From Kineosporiaceae bacterium SCSIO 59966 (GTDB lineage: Bacteria; Actinomycetota; Actinomycetes; Actinomycetales; SCSIO-59966): a stretch of DNA of 64,000 nt. Each line of letters begins with the position of its first letter. The stretch's first letter is position 1. Made by a program: the position numbers and the translations under genes. Below the pieces are notes generated by a model that ran no database searches, had not been told where the DNA came from, and saw nothing but the letters and a program-made list of their open reading frames with translations. The stretch is from assembly GCA_020881835.1 (NCBI GenBank), contig CP052876.1, positions 496,001-560,000 on the forward strand, read 5' to 3'. Positions 9,101 to 18,005 of the stretch are shown here, piece by piece.

Positions 9101-11986
9101 CAGGACCCGGACGGCGACGGCACCTACACGTTCGCGACCACGCAGATCCCGCCCGGCTCCTACGAGGTCAAGGTCGCGCACGGCCTGTCCTGGGACGAGA
9201 ACTACGGCGCCGGCGGCGCCCCGGACGGCGCGAACATCGGCTTCTCGGTGCCCGCCGCCGGCGTCGTGACGACGTTCAGCTACGACCTGGCCACCCACGT
9301 GCTCACGGTCAGCACGTCGCAGGCCGGTGCCGCCCCGGACCTCAGCACGGCGAAGGCGCACTGGGTGGCGCGCGACCTCGTCGCCTGGCCTCGAGGGGAC
9401 CTGCCACCCGGGCTCGGCCCCGACCAGGCGCGGTGGCGCCTGCACTGGGCCCCCGACGGTGGGCTGGCCGTGGACGCCGAGGACCTGGCCGGTGGTGACA
9501 GCGCACCGCTGACCTACGACCCGGCAGGCCTGCCCGACGACGTCCGGGAGTCCTTCCCGCACCTGGCGGACCACCTGGCGCTGCGGCTGGACGCCAGGAC
9601 CGTCGCGCAGGCCCGCGCCATCCTCACCGGGCAGGTCGCCGTCGCGCAGTACGACGACCTGGGTCGGCTCACCGACGCCACCGGCGTCCAGGTGCCGGGT
9701 GTCATCGACGACCTGTACGCGGCAGCGGCGGACGCCGACCTGGGCGTCCAGTGGCGCGGCCGCTCGCCGCACCTGGCCCTGTGGGCCCCGACGGCCAAGG
9801 ACGTCGACCTGCTGGTGTGGCCGGCGTCCGCACCCGACGGTGAGCCGCGGCGGCTGGACGCCTGCCGCGACGCCGACGGGGTCTGGCACGTGGTGGGCCG
9901 GCCGGACTGGACCGGGTCGCAGTACCTGTGGGCGGTCACGGTCTACGCGCCGTCGACCGGTGCAGTGGAGGAGAACCTCGTCACCGACCCGTACTCGGTG
10001 GCCCTGACCACCGACTCCCGGCGGTCGGTCGTCGTGGACCTCGACGACCGCTCGCTCGCCCCGGCGCAGTGGCGGACCGCCGAGCAGCCGGCCCTGGACC
10101 AGCCGGAGGACTCGACCATCTACGAGCTGCACGTGCGCGACTTCTCCATCGGGGACGAGACGGTGCCCGCTGAGCACCGGGGCACCTACCTCGCGTTCGC
10201 CGACGAGGGACGGGGGCGGGCGCACCTGCGAGACCTCGCCGAGGCGGGCCTCAACACGGTGCACCTGCTGCCGACGTTCGACATCGCCTCGATCCCGGAG
10301 GACCCGGCCGACCAGCTCACCCCGGACTGCGACCTCGAGTCGCTCCCCCCGGACTCGCCGGAGCAGCAGGCCTGCATCGGCGCCGTGCGTGCCCGCGACG
10401 CCTTCAACTGGGGCTACGACCCGTGGCACTTCTCGGTACCGGAGGGCTCGTACGCGACCCGGCCGGACGGCGGCGCGCGGGTCGCGGAGTTCCGGACCAT
10501 GGTCGGGGCGCTGCACGCCGACGGGCTGCGCGTCGTCCTCGACCAGGTGTTCAACCACACGGCCGCCTCGGGGCAGGACCCGAAGTCCGTGCTCGACCGG
10601 GTCGTTCCCGGGTACTACCACCGGCTGAACCCCTCGACCGGTGCGGTCGAGACGTCCACGTGCTGCCAGAACGTCGCGACGGAGCACGCGATGGCCGAGA
10701 AGCTCATGGTCGACTCGGTGGTGCTGTGGGCGCGTGACTACAAGGTCGACGGGTTCCGGTTCGACCTCATGGGTCATCACTCACGCTCGACGATGGAGAC
10801 GGTGCGGGCCGCGCTCGACGACCTCACGCCCGTGAAGGACGGCGTGGACGGCACCCAGGTGTACCTGTACGGCGAGGGCTGGAACTTCGGTGAGGTCGCG
10901 GACAACGCCCGGTTCACCCAGGCCACCCAGGGTCAGCTCGACGGCACCGGGATCGGAACCTTCTCCGACCGGCTCCGGGACGCCGTCCGTGGGGGCGGGC
11001 CGTTCGACGAGGACCCACGCGTCCAGGGCCTGGCCAGCGGGTTGTTCACCGACCCCAACGACAGCCCGGCGAACGGCGACACCGGCGCCCAGCGGGACCG
11101 GCTGCTCCACTACGGCGACCTGGTCAAGCTCGGACTGGCCGGCAACCTGCGGGACTACACCTTCGTCGGCGCGAACGGGGAGACGGTCAAGGGCTCCGAG
11201 GTCGACTACAACGGGTCGCCTGCCGGCTACGCGAGCGACCCGGAGGAGGTCGTCACCTACGTCGACGCGCACGACAACGAGACGATCTGGGACGCCCTGA
11301 CCCTCAAGCTGCCGCCGGACACCTCGATGGACGACCGGGTGCGGATGAACACCCTGGCGCTGTCGACGGTGGCACTGAGCCAGACCCCCGCGTTCTGGCA
11401 CGCCGGGGCCGACCTGCTGCGCAGCAAGTCGCTGGACCGCAACTCCTACGACTCCGGTGACTGGTTCAACCACATCGGCTGGGACGGCGCCGACAACGGC
11501 TTCGGCCGCGGCCTGCCCCCGGCGTGGGACAACGAGGCGAAGTGGGTCTACCAGCAGCCGCTGCTGGCGGACCCGGCGCTCAAGCCGGACGCCGACGACG
11601 TCGAGGCGGCGTCGACCGCCGCGCGCGAGCTGCTCGAGCTGCGGTTCTCCTCCCCGCTGTTCCGGCTCGGGGACGCCGCGGAGATCCAGCGTCGCGTGTC
11701 GTTCCCGCTGGGCGGCCCGGAGCAGACCCCGGGCGTGGTCGTCATGCACATCGACGACACGGCCGGCACGGACCTCGACCCCGAGCTCGAGGGGCTGCTC
11801 GTCGTCCTCAACGCCACCGACGAGCCGGTTGCCGAGCAGGTGCCGGGGCTGGCTGGTGAGGGCCTCTCCCTGCACCCGGTGCAGGCGGACGGCGCGGACG
11901 ACGTCGTGCGGGCCACCGCGTGGGACGCCGAGGCGGGGACCGTCACCGTCCCGGCCCGAACCGTCGCGGTCCTGGTCCAGGACTGA
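6179..11986 (+). CDS. Secreted amylopullulanase: alpha-amylase plus pullulanase in one chain
   Basis: 1935 residues that should hydrolyse alpha-1,4 and alpha-1,6 bonds of starch, glycogen or pullulan outside the cell. A signal peptide occupies residues 1-32. Next is an X25-type starch domain (about 38-140) and a first GH13 barrel (about 155-720) with FFDIITNHT near 281, GFRVDTVK near 414, GEVFE near 449 and GNHDMGR near 519. An Fn3-like segment and two more X25 repeats follow (about 845-1050, each with SELGC/TEMGC and WDENYGAG). A CBM48-like region lies near 1196. The second GH13 carries the pullulanase mark FNWGYDPWHF near 1408, DQVFNHT, FRFDLMGHH, GEGWNFGE and DAHDNE. All eight GH13 regions look intact. 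No cell-wall anchor is visible. Confidence 0.95.
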   Translation: MASSRPLRATALTVGSAALLGSLLVPLPAVAQHSPVPEQVTLVGSLQSELGCSGDWEPDCEATRLEPVDGTTEFAATFEVPGGQHSFKVALNDGWDENYGAGGVAGGADIPLVLGGSVPVRFSYDHATHDVRMTPLLAAEPLGDGDADLVPPSLREPLTDERFYFVMADRFANGDPTNDTGGSTSGDRLDHGFDPTDKGFYHGGDLAGIMDRLDYVESLGTTAIWLTPSFENRPVQGSGDDVSAGYHGYWVTDFTRIDPHLGTNEEMKALVDAAHERGMKVFFDIITNHTADVIDYAEGEYAYVSKEQAPYRDADGHEFDDADYAGTGEFPELDPEVSFPYTPVFRTDADATAKTPAWLNDRTLYHNRGDSTFTGESSTYGDFIGLDDLFTEHPDVVEGMGEIYRTWVDFGIDGFRVDTVKHVNMEFWQEFAPAITQRARETGNDDFFAFGEVFEANPAYMSQYTTTGRMQATIDFAFQARAVELAKGGPGTAMRDLFAADDWYTDTDSNAYQLPTFLGNHDMGRVGHFLAQDVEDDAELLARARFAHALMYLFRGQPVVYYGDEQGFTGDGGDKDARQDMFASQVASYADDDLIGTDATTAEDNFDTDHPLYRWIAELAALREEHPALADGTQVHRYASNAAGVLAVSRFDRDRGVEYVVAVNNATEPATASFETWTPRTTFRPVLGEGSHLRSDAEGRVEVTVPPLSAVVWEAVRPVRKRTTAPAPAFAAPSAGAVVHPVPGSGGGDRAEVRVSVTENAFAEVGFAWRLAGTEDWQRLGTDDNAPYRVFHDLSGLADGTVVEYRAVLRDASGNLSVASSFGVVGDAPAGGGTGGGTDPVGPVEQPDAVSVPGTHNTEMGCETDWDPGCDAAQLTLSPTDDVWKGTFDLPAGDYEYKVAVDGTWDENYGAGAVPGGANIPYTHDGGPVSFYYDHRTHWVASDAQGPVVTAPGSFQSELGCPGDWAPECMRSWLQDPDGDGTYTFATTQIPPGSYEVKVAHGLSWDENYGAGGAPDGANIGFSVPAAGVVTTFSYDLATHVLTVSTSQAGAAPDLSTAKAHWVARDLVAWPRGDLPPGLGPDQARWRLHWAPDGGLAVDAEDLAGGDSAPLTYDPAGLPDDVRESFPHLADHLALRLDARTVAQARAILTGQVAVAQYDDLGRLTDATGVQVPGVIDDLYAAAADADLGVQWRGRSPHLALWAPTAKDVDLLVWPASAPDGEPRRLDACRDADGVWHVVGRPDWTGSQYLWAVTVYAPSTGAVEENLVTDPYSVALTTDSRRSVVVDLDDRSLAPAQWRTAEQPALDQPEDSTIYELHVRDFSIGDETVPAEHRGTYLAFADEGRGRAHLRDLAEAGLNTVHLLPTFDIASIPEDPADQLTPDCDLESLPPDSPEQQACIGAVRARDAFNWGYDPWHFSVPEGSYATRPDGGARVAEFRTMVGALHADGLRVVLDQVFNHTAASGQDPKSVLDRVVPGYYHRLNPSTGAVETSTCCQNVATEHAMAEKLMVDSVVLWARDYKVDGFRFDLMGHHSRSTMETVRAALDDLTPVKDGVDGTQVYLYGEGWNFGEVADNARFTQATQGQLDGTGIGTFSDRLRDAVRGGGPFDEDPRVQGLASGLFTDPNDSPANGDTGAQRDRLLHYGDLVKLGLAGNLRDYTFVGANGETVKGSEVDYNGSPAGYASDPEEVVTYVDAHDNETIWDALTLKLPPDTSMDDRVRMNTLALSTVALSQTPAFWHAGADLLRSKSLDRNSYDSGDWFNHIGWDGADNGFGRGLPPAWDNEAKWVYQQPLLADPALKPDADDVEAASTAARELLELRFSSPLFRLGDAAEIQRRVSFPLGGPEQTPGVVVMHIDDTAGTDLDPELEGLLVVLNATDEPVAEQVPGLAGEGLSLHPVQADGADDVVRATAWDAEAGTVTVPARTVAVLVQD

Positions 11987-12207
11987 GCGCGCCCCGCGAG
12001 GGCGTTTTGACCACTCCAGCGGCCCCCTAGTACCCTGACGAGTCGTCGTGCGCTCTGGCCGCGTGGGCCGGGGCGCCGTCCCGACACCACTGGCGTGACA
12101 GGGCGCCTCGTCCTGCCGCCTCAGGCGGTCGGCGACACGCACGCACACCACCGAGCACACGCTCACCAACGAGCACCACCAACGAGACGGAACGAAGGCT
12201 GACCACC
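11987..12207 (+). promoter_or_regulatory. Promoter and leader of rplM-rpsI
   Basis: A good sigma-70-type promoter is visible: TTGACC at 12007-12012, an 18-nt spacer and TACCCT at 12031-12036. This leaves a leader of about 165 nt before the rplM GTG. The leader contains several CACC/ACGA-rich runs but no obvious hairpin ligand site for the ribosomal proteins. No terminator was recognised after the amylopullulanase. Confidence 0.65.
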
Positions 12208-12651
12208 GTGCGCACGTACACCCCCAAGCCCGGCGACGTCGAGCGTCAGTGGCACGTCATCGACGCGACCGACGTCGTCCTCGGCCGGCTGGCCAGCCAC
12301 ACCGCCCAGCTGCTGCGCGGCAAGCACAAGCCGGTCTTCGCCCCGCACGTGGACACCGGCGACTTCGTCATCATCGTCAACGCCGGCAAGGTGGCCCTCT
12401 CCGGCGCCAAGCGCGAGCAGAAGAAGGCCTACCGGCACTCCGGCTACCCGGGCGGCCTGCGCGCCATGGCCTACGGCGACCTGCTGGAGAGGTTCCCCGA
12501 GCGCGCCGTGGAGAAGGCCGTCCGCGGGATGCTTCCCAAGAACAGCCTCGGCCGCCAGATGATGCGCAAGCTCAAGGTCTACGCCGGCCCGGAGCACCCG
12601 CACGGCGCCCAGAAGCCGCAGCCGTTCGAGATCACCCAGGTCGCGCAGTAG
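12208..12651 (+). CDS. rplM: 50S ribosomal protein L13 (uL13)
   Basis: 147 residues from a GTG start, preceded by GAAGG. The beginning [20 protein letters not shown] and the segments [19 protein letters not shown] and [11 protein letters not shown] are canonical. It assembles early on 23S rRNA. The rplM-rpsI pair is universal and glmM follows, as in other actinobacteria. Confidence 0.99.
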   Translation: MRTYTPKPGDVERQWHVIDATDVVLGRLASHTAQLLRGKHKPVFAPHVDTGDFVIIVNAGKVALSGAKREQKKAYRHSGYPGGLRAMAYGDLLERFPERAVEKAVRGMLPKNSLGRQMMRKLKVYAGPEHPHGAQKPQPFEITQVAQ

Positions 12652-12698
12652 CCCGCGCCCGCCCCACCGACTGAGACCAGCCCCACCCGAGGAGAACC

Positions 12699-13190
12699 GT
12701 GGCCGAGCCCACCGCGACCGACGTGACCGAGGACGTCGAGGACGCCCCGAGCAGCTACTCGACGACCACCCCCGGGACCCCCGGGGCCGGCACGAGCATC
12801 ACCGCGCCCGGCGGCGCGACCGGGCGGCGCAAGGAGGCCGTGGCCCGCGTCCGCCTGGTGCCGGGCAGCGGCCGCTGGTCCGTCAACGGCCGGGACCTGG
12901 AGTCCTACTTCCCCAACAAGGTGCACCAGCAGCTCGTCAACGAGCCGTTCCGGGTCACCGAGCTCGAGGGCCGCTTCGACGTCATCGCCCGGATCGACGG
13001 GGGCGGCACCTCGGGGCAGGCCGGCGCGCTGCGCCTGGGCATCGCCCGCGCGCTCAACGAGATCGACGCCGAGGCGAACCGGCCGGCGCTGAAGAAGGCC
13101 GGCTTCCTGTCCCGCGACGCCCGGGTCAAGGAGCGCAAGAAGGCGGGTCTGAAGAAGGCCCGCAAGGCCCCGCAGTACAGCAAGCGCTGA
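12699..13190 (+). CDS. rpsI: 30S ribosomal protein S9 (uS9) with N-terminal extension
   Basis: 163 residues from GTG 12699 after GAGGAGAACC. Residues 1-35 are an acidic, Thr/Pro-rich, probably disordered extension. Canonical S9 follows ([18 protein letters not shown]) and ends in the basic tail [12 protein letters not shown], which reaches P-site tRNA. N-terminal extensions of this kind occur in actinobacterial S9. Confidence 0.98.
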   Translation: MAEPTATDVTEDVEDAPSSYSTTTPGTPGAGTSITAPGGATGRRKEAVARVRLVPGSGRWSVNGRDLESYFPNKVHQQLVNEPFRVTELEGRFDVIARIDGGGTSGQAGALRLGIARALNEIDAEANRPALKKAGFLSRDARVKERKKAGLKKARKAPQYSKR

Positions 13191-13229
13191 CGTCCGGGGC
13201 GCCCGCCCAGGGCGCGGCCGGCGACGTCC

Positions 13230-13263
13230 CGACGGCCCCGGGAGTACGCTCCCGGGGCCGTCG
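13230..13263. terminator. Hairpin between rpsI and glmM
   Basis: A near-perfect GC hairpin with a 15-bp stem (CGACGGCCCCGGGAG pairing with CTCCCGGGGCCGTCG) and a TACG loop. No T-run follows, which is common for actinobacterial terminators. It may end the rplM-rpsI transcript or attenuate readthrough into glmM 26 nt downstream. Confidence 0.65.
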
Positions 13264-13288
13264 CGGCGTCCACGACCCAGGAGGACCT

Positions 13289-14638
13289 GTGCCCCGACTC
13301 TTCGGCACGGACGGCGTCCGCGGTCTCGCGAACGTCGACGTCACCGCCGAGCTCGCCCTGGACCTGTCCGTCGCCGCCGCCCACGTGCTGGGCGACGCCG
13401 GGGCCTTCGCGGGCCACCGGCCGCGGGCCGTCGTCGGCCGCGACCCGCGCGCCTCCGGGGAGTTCCTGTCCGCCGCCGTCGTCGCCGGTCTGGCCAGTGC
13501 CGGGGTGGACGTCGAGGACGTCGGGGTGCTGCCGACCCCCGGTGTGGCCTACCTCGTCGCGGCGACCGGCGCCGACCTCGGCGTCGTCCTGTCGGCGTCG
13601 CACAACCCGATGCCGGACAACGGGATCAAGTTCTTCGCCCGCGGTGGGCACAAGCTGCCGGACGACGTCGAGGACCAGATCGAGAAGCGGTTGCGGGAGG
13701 ACTGGCAGCGGCCCACGGGTGCCCGGGTCGGGCGGATCCGGCCCGACGGCGCCGGGGCCGCCCGGTACGTCGAGCACCTCGTGGGGACCCTGCGCCACCG
13801 CCTGGACGGCCTGCGGGTGGTGATGGACTGCGCGCACGGCGCCGCCTACCAGGTCGGCCCCGCCGCGCTGCGCGCGGCCGGTGCGCAGGTGACCGTGATC
13901 GGCGCCGAGCCCGACGGCCTCAACATCAACGACGGCTACGGGTCCACCCACCTCGACCGGCTGCAGGCCGCCGTCCGGGAGCACGGCGCGGACGCCGGGA
14001 TCGCCGTCGACGGGGACGCCGACCGGTGCCTGGCCGTGGACGCCGACGGCCGCGTCGTCGACGGCGACCAGGTGATGGGCGTGCTGGCGGTTGCCCTCGC
14101 CGAGCGCGGCGAGCTGGCCGGCGACACCCTCGTCACGACGGTGATGAGCAACCTCGGGCTGCGCCTGGCGATGGAGCAGGCCGGGATCCGGACCGTGCAG
14201 ACCGCCGTCGGGGACCGCTACGTGCTCGAGGAGATGCACCGGCACGGCTACTGCCTGGGCGGCGAGCAGTCCGGGCACGTGCTCATGCTCGCCCACCAGA
14301 CCACCGGCGACGGCATCCTGACCGGGCTGCAGCTGCTGTCCCGGATGGCCGAGACCGGTCGCCCGCTCGCCGAGCTCGCCGGCGTCGTCCGGCGGCTGCC
14401 GCAGGTGCTCGTCAACGTCACGAACGTGGACAAGCGTCGCGCCCACGAGGACCCGGAGCTGACCAGCGCCGTCCAGGCCGCCGAGGCCGCCCTCGGCGAG
14501 ACCGGCCGGGTGCTGCTGCGACCGTCCGGCACCGAGCCGGTCGTGCGGGTCATGGTCGAGGCCGCGGACGTCGAGCAGGCCCAGCAGGTCGCCGACCGGC
14601 TCGCCGGCGTCGTCCGGCAGCGGCTCGCCCTCGCCTGA
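13289..14638 (+). CDS. glmM: Phosphoglucosamine mutase GlmM
   Basis: 449 residues, starting at GTG 13289 after AGGAGG. It interconverts glucosamine-6-P and glucosamine-1-P for UDP-GlcNAc synthesis. The signature start [11 protein letters not shown], the phosphoserine loop [15 protein letters not shown] (Ser about 104), the metal loop DGDADR and the C-terminal [13 protein letters not shown] phosphate loop are all present. Works with glmS 1 kb downstream; coaA lies between them on the other strand. Confidence 0.98.
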   Translation: MPRLFGTDGVRGLANVDVTAELALDLSVAAAHVLGDAGAFAGHRPRAVVGRDPRASGEFLSAAVVAGLASAGVDVEDVGVLPTPGVAYLVAATGADLGVVLSASHNPMPDNGIKFFARGGHKLPDDVEDQIEKRLREDWQRPTGARVGRIRPDGAGAARYVEHLVGTLRHRLDGLRVVMDCAHGAAYQVGPAALRAAGAQVTVIGAEPDGLNINDGYGSTHLDRLQAAVREHGADAGIAVDGDADRCLAVDADGRVVDGDQVMGVLAVALAERGELAGDTLVTTVMSNLGLRLAMEQAGIRTVQTAVGDRYVLEEMHRHGYCLGGEQSGHVLMLAHQTTGDGILTGLQLLSRMAETGRPLAELAGVVRRLPQVLVNVTNVDKRRAHEDPELTSAVQAAEAALGETGRVLLRPSGTEPVVRVMVEAADVEQAQQVADRLAGVVRQRLALA

Positions 14639-14644
14639 GGGCCC

Positions 14645-15619
14645 TCACAGCTTGCGCAGCCGGACCCGCTGCACCGAGTGGTCCGGGCCCTTGCCCAGGA
14701 CGAGCGTCGCCCGGCCACGGGTCGGCAGCACGTTCTCCACGAGGTTGCGCTCGTTGATGTCCCGCCAGATCTGCTCGGCGCGGGCGGTCGCCTGCTCGTC
14801 GGTCAGGTCGGCGTACCGGCGGAAGTAGGACCCGGGGCGGGTGAACGCCGTCCGGCGCAGCTCGAGGAAGCGCTGGACGTACCACTGCCGGACGTCGTCG
14901 GTGCGGGCGTCGACGTAGATGGAGAAGTCGAAGAAGTCGCTCACCGCCAGGCCCTGCCGGCCGTCGGCGCGCGGGCGGGCGGGCTGCAGGACGTTGAGTC
15001 CCTCGACGATGAGCACGTCCGGGCGCCGGACGACGACCTCGGCGCCGGGCACGATGTCGTAGGTGAGGTGGGAGTAGACCGGGGCGCGGACCTCCTCGGC
15101 CCCCGACTTCACCGCGGTGACGAAGCGCAGCAGGGCCCGCCGGTCGTAGGACTCGGGGAACCCCTTGCGGTGCATGAGGTGCCGGCGCTCGAGCTCCGCG
15201 TTGGGGTAGAGGAACCCGTCGGTGGTGACGAGCTCGACCCGCGGGGTCTGCGGCCACCGGGCCAGCAGCTCGCGCAGTAGCCGGGCCGTCGTCGACTTGC
15301 CCACGGCCACGGACCCGGCGATGCCGACGACGAACGGGGTGCGCCCCGGCGACTCCCCGAGGAAGGTCGTGCTGGCGGTGTGCAGGTGGTCGACGGCGTC
15401 GACGTAGAGGTTGAGCAGCCGGGACAGCGGCAGGTACACCTCCTCGACCTCCCGCAGGTCCACCCGCTCGCCGATCCCCCGCAGCCGCTCGACGTCCGCG
15501 TCGGTCAGCGGCAGTGGCGTCGAGCGCGCCAGCCGGCTCCAGGTGTGCCGGTCCAGGTGGACGAACGGCGACGCACCACCGCTGGTGCTCGGGTGCGCGA
15601 CGATCGACACGTACCGCAT
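14645..15619 (-). CDS. coaA: Type I pantothenate kinase
   Basis: 324 residues read leftward from ATG at 15619. It phosphorylates pantothenate, the first step of CoA synthesis. The P-loop [15 protein letters not shown] (about residues 105-119) and the CoaA segments TTDGFLYPN and FPESYD are present, as is [11 protein letters not shown]. The frame stays open far upstream, but homology begins near [13 protein letters not shown], so longer starts are rejected. It converges on glmM (6 nt between stops) and diverges from glmS. Confidence 0.96.
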   Translation of the reverse strand: MRYVSIVAHPSTSGGASPFVHLDRHTWSRLARSTPLPLTDADVERLRGIGERVDLREVEEVYLPLSRLLNLYVDAVDHLHTASTTFLGESPGRTPFVVGIAGSVAVGKSTTARLLRELLARWPQTPRVELVTTDGFLYPNAELERRHLMHRKGFPESYDRRALLRFVTAVKSGAEEVRAPVYSHLTYDIVPGAEVVVRRPDVLIVEGLNVLQPARPRADGRQGLAVSDFFDFSIYVDARTDDVRQWYVQRFLELRRTAFTRPGSYFRRYADLTDEQATARAEQIWRDINERNLVENVLPTRGRATLVLGKGPDHSVQRVRLRKL

Positions 15620-15669
15620 TGTGCCGGTCACGGCCGCCTGGGTGGGCGTCCGCCCGCTGCCGGGATCGT

Positions 15670-15682
15670 TAGGCTGCCGTCC
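15670..15682 (+). promoter_or_regulatory. Leaderless-type -10 box of glmS
   Basis: TAGGCT at 15670-15675 ends seven nt before the glmS ATG at 15683, so transcription probably begins at the start codon. No Shine-Dalgarno sequence is visible. No strong -35 is seen at the expected distance. Confidence 0.5.
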
Positions 15683-17542
15683 ATGTGCGGCATCGTGGGC
15701 TACGCGGGCAGGGACGCCTCGACGCGTCAGGCGGTGGACGTGGTCCTCGACGGCCTGCGCCGGCTGGAGTACCGCGGCTACGACTCGGCCGGGGTCGCCG
15801 TCCTGGCCGACGGCGAGGTGGTGGCGGCCAAGCGGGCCGGCAAGCTGGCCAACCTCGTCGACGCCCTGGACGCCGCACCGCTGCCGGTCAGCGCCACCGG
15901 GATCGGGCACACCCGGTGGGCCACGCACGGTGCACCGACCGACGAGAACGCCCACCCGCACCTCGGCGGGCAGGGCCGGGTCGCGCTGATCCACAACGGC
16001 ATCATCGAGAACTTCGGCCGGCTCAGGGCCGAGCTGCTCGAGGCGGGCGTCACCTTCCGCAGCGAGACCGACACCGAGGTCGCCGCCCACCTGCTCGCCC
16101 GTGCCTACGACGACACCGGTGACCTCACCGAGGCGATGCGGACGGTCTGCCGCCGGCTCGAGGGCGCCTTCACCCTGCTCGCCGTCCACGCCGACGTCCC
16201 CGGCACGGTCGTGGGCGCCCGACGCAACTCCCCGCTCGTCGTCGGTCTGGGCCAGGACGCCAACTACCTCGGTTCGGACGTCGCCGCGTTCATCGCCCAC
16301 ACCCGCGAGGCGGTCGAGCTCGGCCAGGACCAGGTGGTCACCATCACCGCCGACGCCGTGGAGATCACCGGGTTCGACGGGTCACCGGCGCAGGGCAGGC
16401 GCTACCACGTCGACTGGGACGCCGCCGCCGCCGAGAAGGGCGGCTACCCGTCGTTCATGGCCAAGGAGATCCACGAGCAGCCGCGCGCCGTGGCCGACAC
16501 CCTGCTCGGCCGCACCGACGAGAACGGCGACCTGGTCCTCGACGAGCTGCGCATCGACGAGGCCGTGCTGCGCAGCATCGACAAGATCGTCGTCGTCGCG
16601 TGTGGCACCGCCGCCTACGCCGGTCAGGTGGCCAAGTACGCCATCGAGCACTGGTGCCGGATCCCGGTCGAGGTCGAGCTCGCGCACGAGTTCCGCTACC
16701 GCGACCCGGTGGTGAACGCCAAGACCCTCGTCGTCGCGGTCTCCCAGTCCGGCGAGACGATGGACACCATCATGGCGGTGCGGCACGCCCGCGAGCAGGG
16801 TGCCCGGGTGATCGCCATCTGCAACACCCACGGGTCCACCATCCCGCGCGAGTCCGACGGCGTCCTGTACACCCACGCCGGTCCCGAGGTCGCGGTCGCC
16901 TCGACGAAGGCGTTCCTCGCCCAGATCACCGCCACCTACCTGCTCGGGCTGTACCTGGCGCAGCTGCGCGGCAACAAGTTCCGCGACGAGGTGCGCGAGA
17001 TTCTCGGCCAGCTGCAGCAGATGCCCGAGGCGATCCAGAAGGTCCTTGACGGCGTCGAGCACGTCCGGCAGATCGCCCGCTGGATGGTCGACACCCGGTC
17101 GGTGCTCTTCCTCGGTCGGCACGTGGGGTACCCGGTGGCGATGGAGGGCGCGCTCAAGCTCAAGGAGCTCGCCTACATCCACGCCGAGGGCTTCGCCGCC
17201 GGGGAGCTCAAGCACGGGCCGATCGCCCTCATCGAGCCCGGCCAGCCGGTGTTCGTCGTCGTGCCGTCACCGCGCGGGCGGGACTCCCTGCACGCCAAGG
17301 TGGTCTCCAACATCCAGGAGATCCGGGCCCGCGGCGCCCGCACCCTGGTGATCGCCGAGGAGGGCGACGACGACGTCGTCCCCTACGCCGACGAGATCAT
17401 CCGGGTGCCACAGACCCCGACGCTGCTCGCGCCGCTGGTCACGACCGTTCCGCTGCAGGTGTTCGCCTGCGAGCTGGCCACCGCCAAGGGGTTGGACGTC
17501 GACCAGCCGCGCAACCTGGCCAAGTCCGTCACGGTCGAGTGA
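15683..17542 (+). CDS. glmS: Glutamine-fructose-6-phosphate aminotransferase
   Basis: 619 residues. Start fixed by MCGIVGYAG, where the cysteine becomes the N-terminal nucleophile after Met removal. The glutaminase domain spans about 1-240 ([31 protein letters not shown]). Two SIS sugar-isomerase domains follow ([50 protein letters not shown]). The end [15 protein letters not shown] is canonical. It makes glucosamine-6-P for peptidoglycan. No glmS ribozyme-like leader fits, since the -10 box abuts the ATG. Confidence 0.98.
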   Translation: MCGIVGYAGRDASTRQAVDVVLDGLRRLEYRGYDSAGVAVLADGEVVAAKRAGKLANLVDALDAAPLPVSATGIGHTRWATHGAPTDENAHPHLGGQGRVALIHNGIIENFGRLRAELLEAGVTFRSETDTEVAAHLLARAYDDTGDLTEAMRTVCRRLEGAFTLLAVHADVPGTVVGARRNSPLVVGLGQDANYLGSDVAAFIAHTREAVELGQDQVVTITADAVEITGFDGSPAQGRRYHVDWDAAAAEKGGYPSFMAKEIHEQPRAVADTLLGRTDENGDLVLDELRIDEAVLRSIDKIVVVACGTAAYAGQVAKYAIEHWCRIPVEVELAHEFRYRDPVVNAKTLVVAVSQSGETMDTIMAVRHAREQGARVIAICNTHGSTIPRESDGVLYTHAGPEVAVASTKAFLAQITATYLLGLYLAQLRGNKFRDEVREILGQLQQMPEAIQKVLDGVEHVRQIARWMVDTRSVLFLGRHVGYPVAMEGALKLKELAYIHAEGFAAGELKHGPIALIEPGQPVFVVVPSPRGRDSLHAKVVSNIQEIRARGARTLVIAEEGDDDVVPYADEIIRVPQTPTLLAPLVTTVPLQVFACELATAKGLDVDQPRNLAKSVTVE

Positions 17543-17566
17543 GGGTGACGGCTACCCGCGGGGCAG

Positions 17567-17589
17567 GGTGGCGGGACTGCATGATCACC
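17567..17589 (+). repeat. Dispersed 23-bp repeat copy
   Basis: Matches the core GGTGGCGGGATTGCATGATCACC found in five copies at 35974-36341, with one mismatch (ACTGC for ATTGC). The bases that follow, GAGAGGGG, also match one of the distant copies. They form the Shine-Dalgarno sequence of acpS. Confidence 0.9.
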
Positions 17590-17606
17590 GAGAGGGGATG
17601 GTGGGG

Positions 17607-18005
17607 GTGATCGTCGCGGTAGGGGTGGACGTCGTCGACGTCGCCAGGTTCACCGCCCAGCTGCAGCGCACTCCCGGGCTCACCGAGCGGCTGTTCACCG
17701 CGGCCGAGCGTGACCTGCCGCCGGCCTCGCTCGCCGCCCGGTTCGCCGCCAAGGAGGCGGTCGCCAAGGCCCTCGGTGCGCCGGTCGGGCTCGCCTGGCA
17801 CGACTGCACCGTGCACCGCGCGGACGACGGGCGGCCGCACCTGGAGGTCACCGGCACGGTCGCCGCCCGCGCCGCCGAGCTCGGCGTCGACACCTTCCAC
17901 CTGTCGCTGAGCCACGATGCCGGGATCGCCTCGGCGATGGTCGTCGCCGAGCGCACCCGCCCCCCCGCGGCCACCGGCACGGCCGGGGCCGGGGGCCGGA
18001 TGTGA
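17607..18005 (+). CDS. acpS: Holo-[acyl-carrier-protein] synthase
   Basis: About 132 residues. It transfers 4'-phosphopantetheine from CoA to acyl-carrier protein. Motifs [13 protein letters not shown] (Mg-binding Asp) and [13 protein letters not shown] are present. The GTG at 17607 is preferred because GAGAGGGG lies nine nt upstream and homologues begin at this point. ATG 17598 and GTG 17601 are possible alternatives. The C-terminal tail is Ala/Gly-rich. Its stop overlaps the nnr start by four bases (GTGA), so the two are translationally coupled. Confidence 0.93.
   Translation: MIVAVGVDVVDVARFTAQLQRTPGLTERLFTAAERDLPPASLAARFAAKEAVAKALGAPVGLAWHDCTVHRADDGRPHLEVTGTVAARAAELGVDTFHLSLSHDAGIASAMVVAERTRPPAATGTAGAGGRM

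Noticed and set aside
7928-10780. Very long minus-strand frame opposite the amylopullulanase
   Set aside because: It mirrors the codon bias of the real gene; composition is Arg/Gly/Val-rich without any domain. The same holds for 47275-50367 and 50325-51839 on the minus strand.
15600-15682. glmS ribozyme or other riboswitch
   Set aside because: The leader is too short and a -10 box lies seven nt before the ATG. No matching core was seen.
15620-16300. Long N-terminal extension of coaA
   Set aside because: The frame is open but antisense to glmS, and homology begins at [14 protein letters not shown] near 15619.
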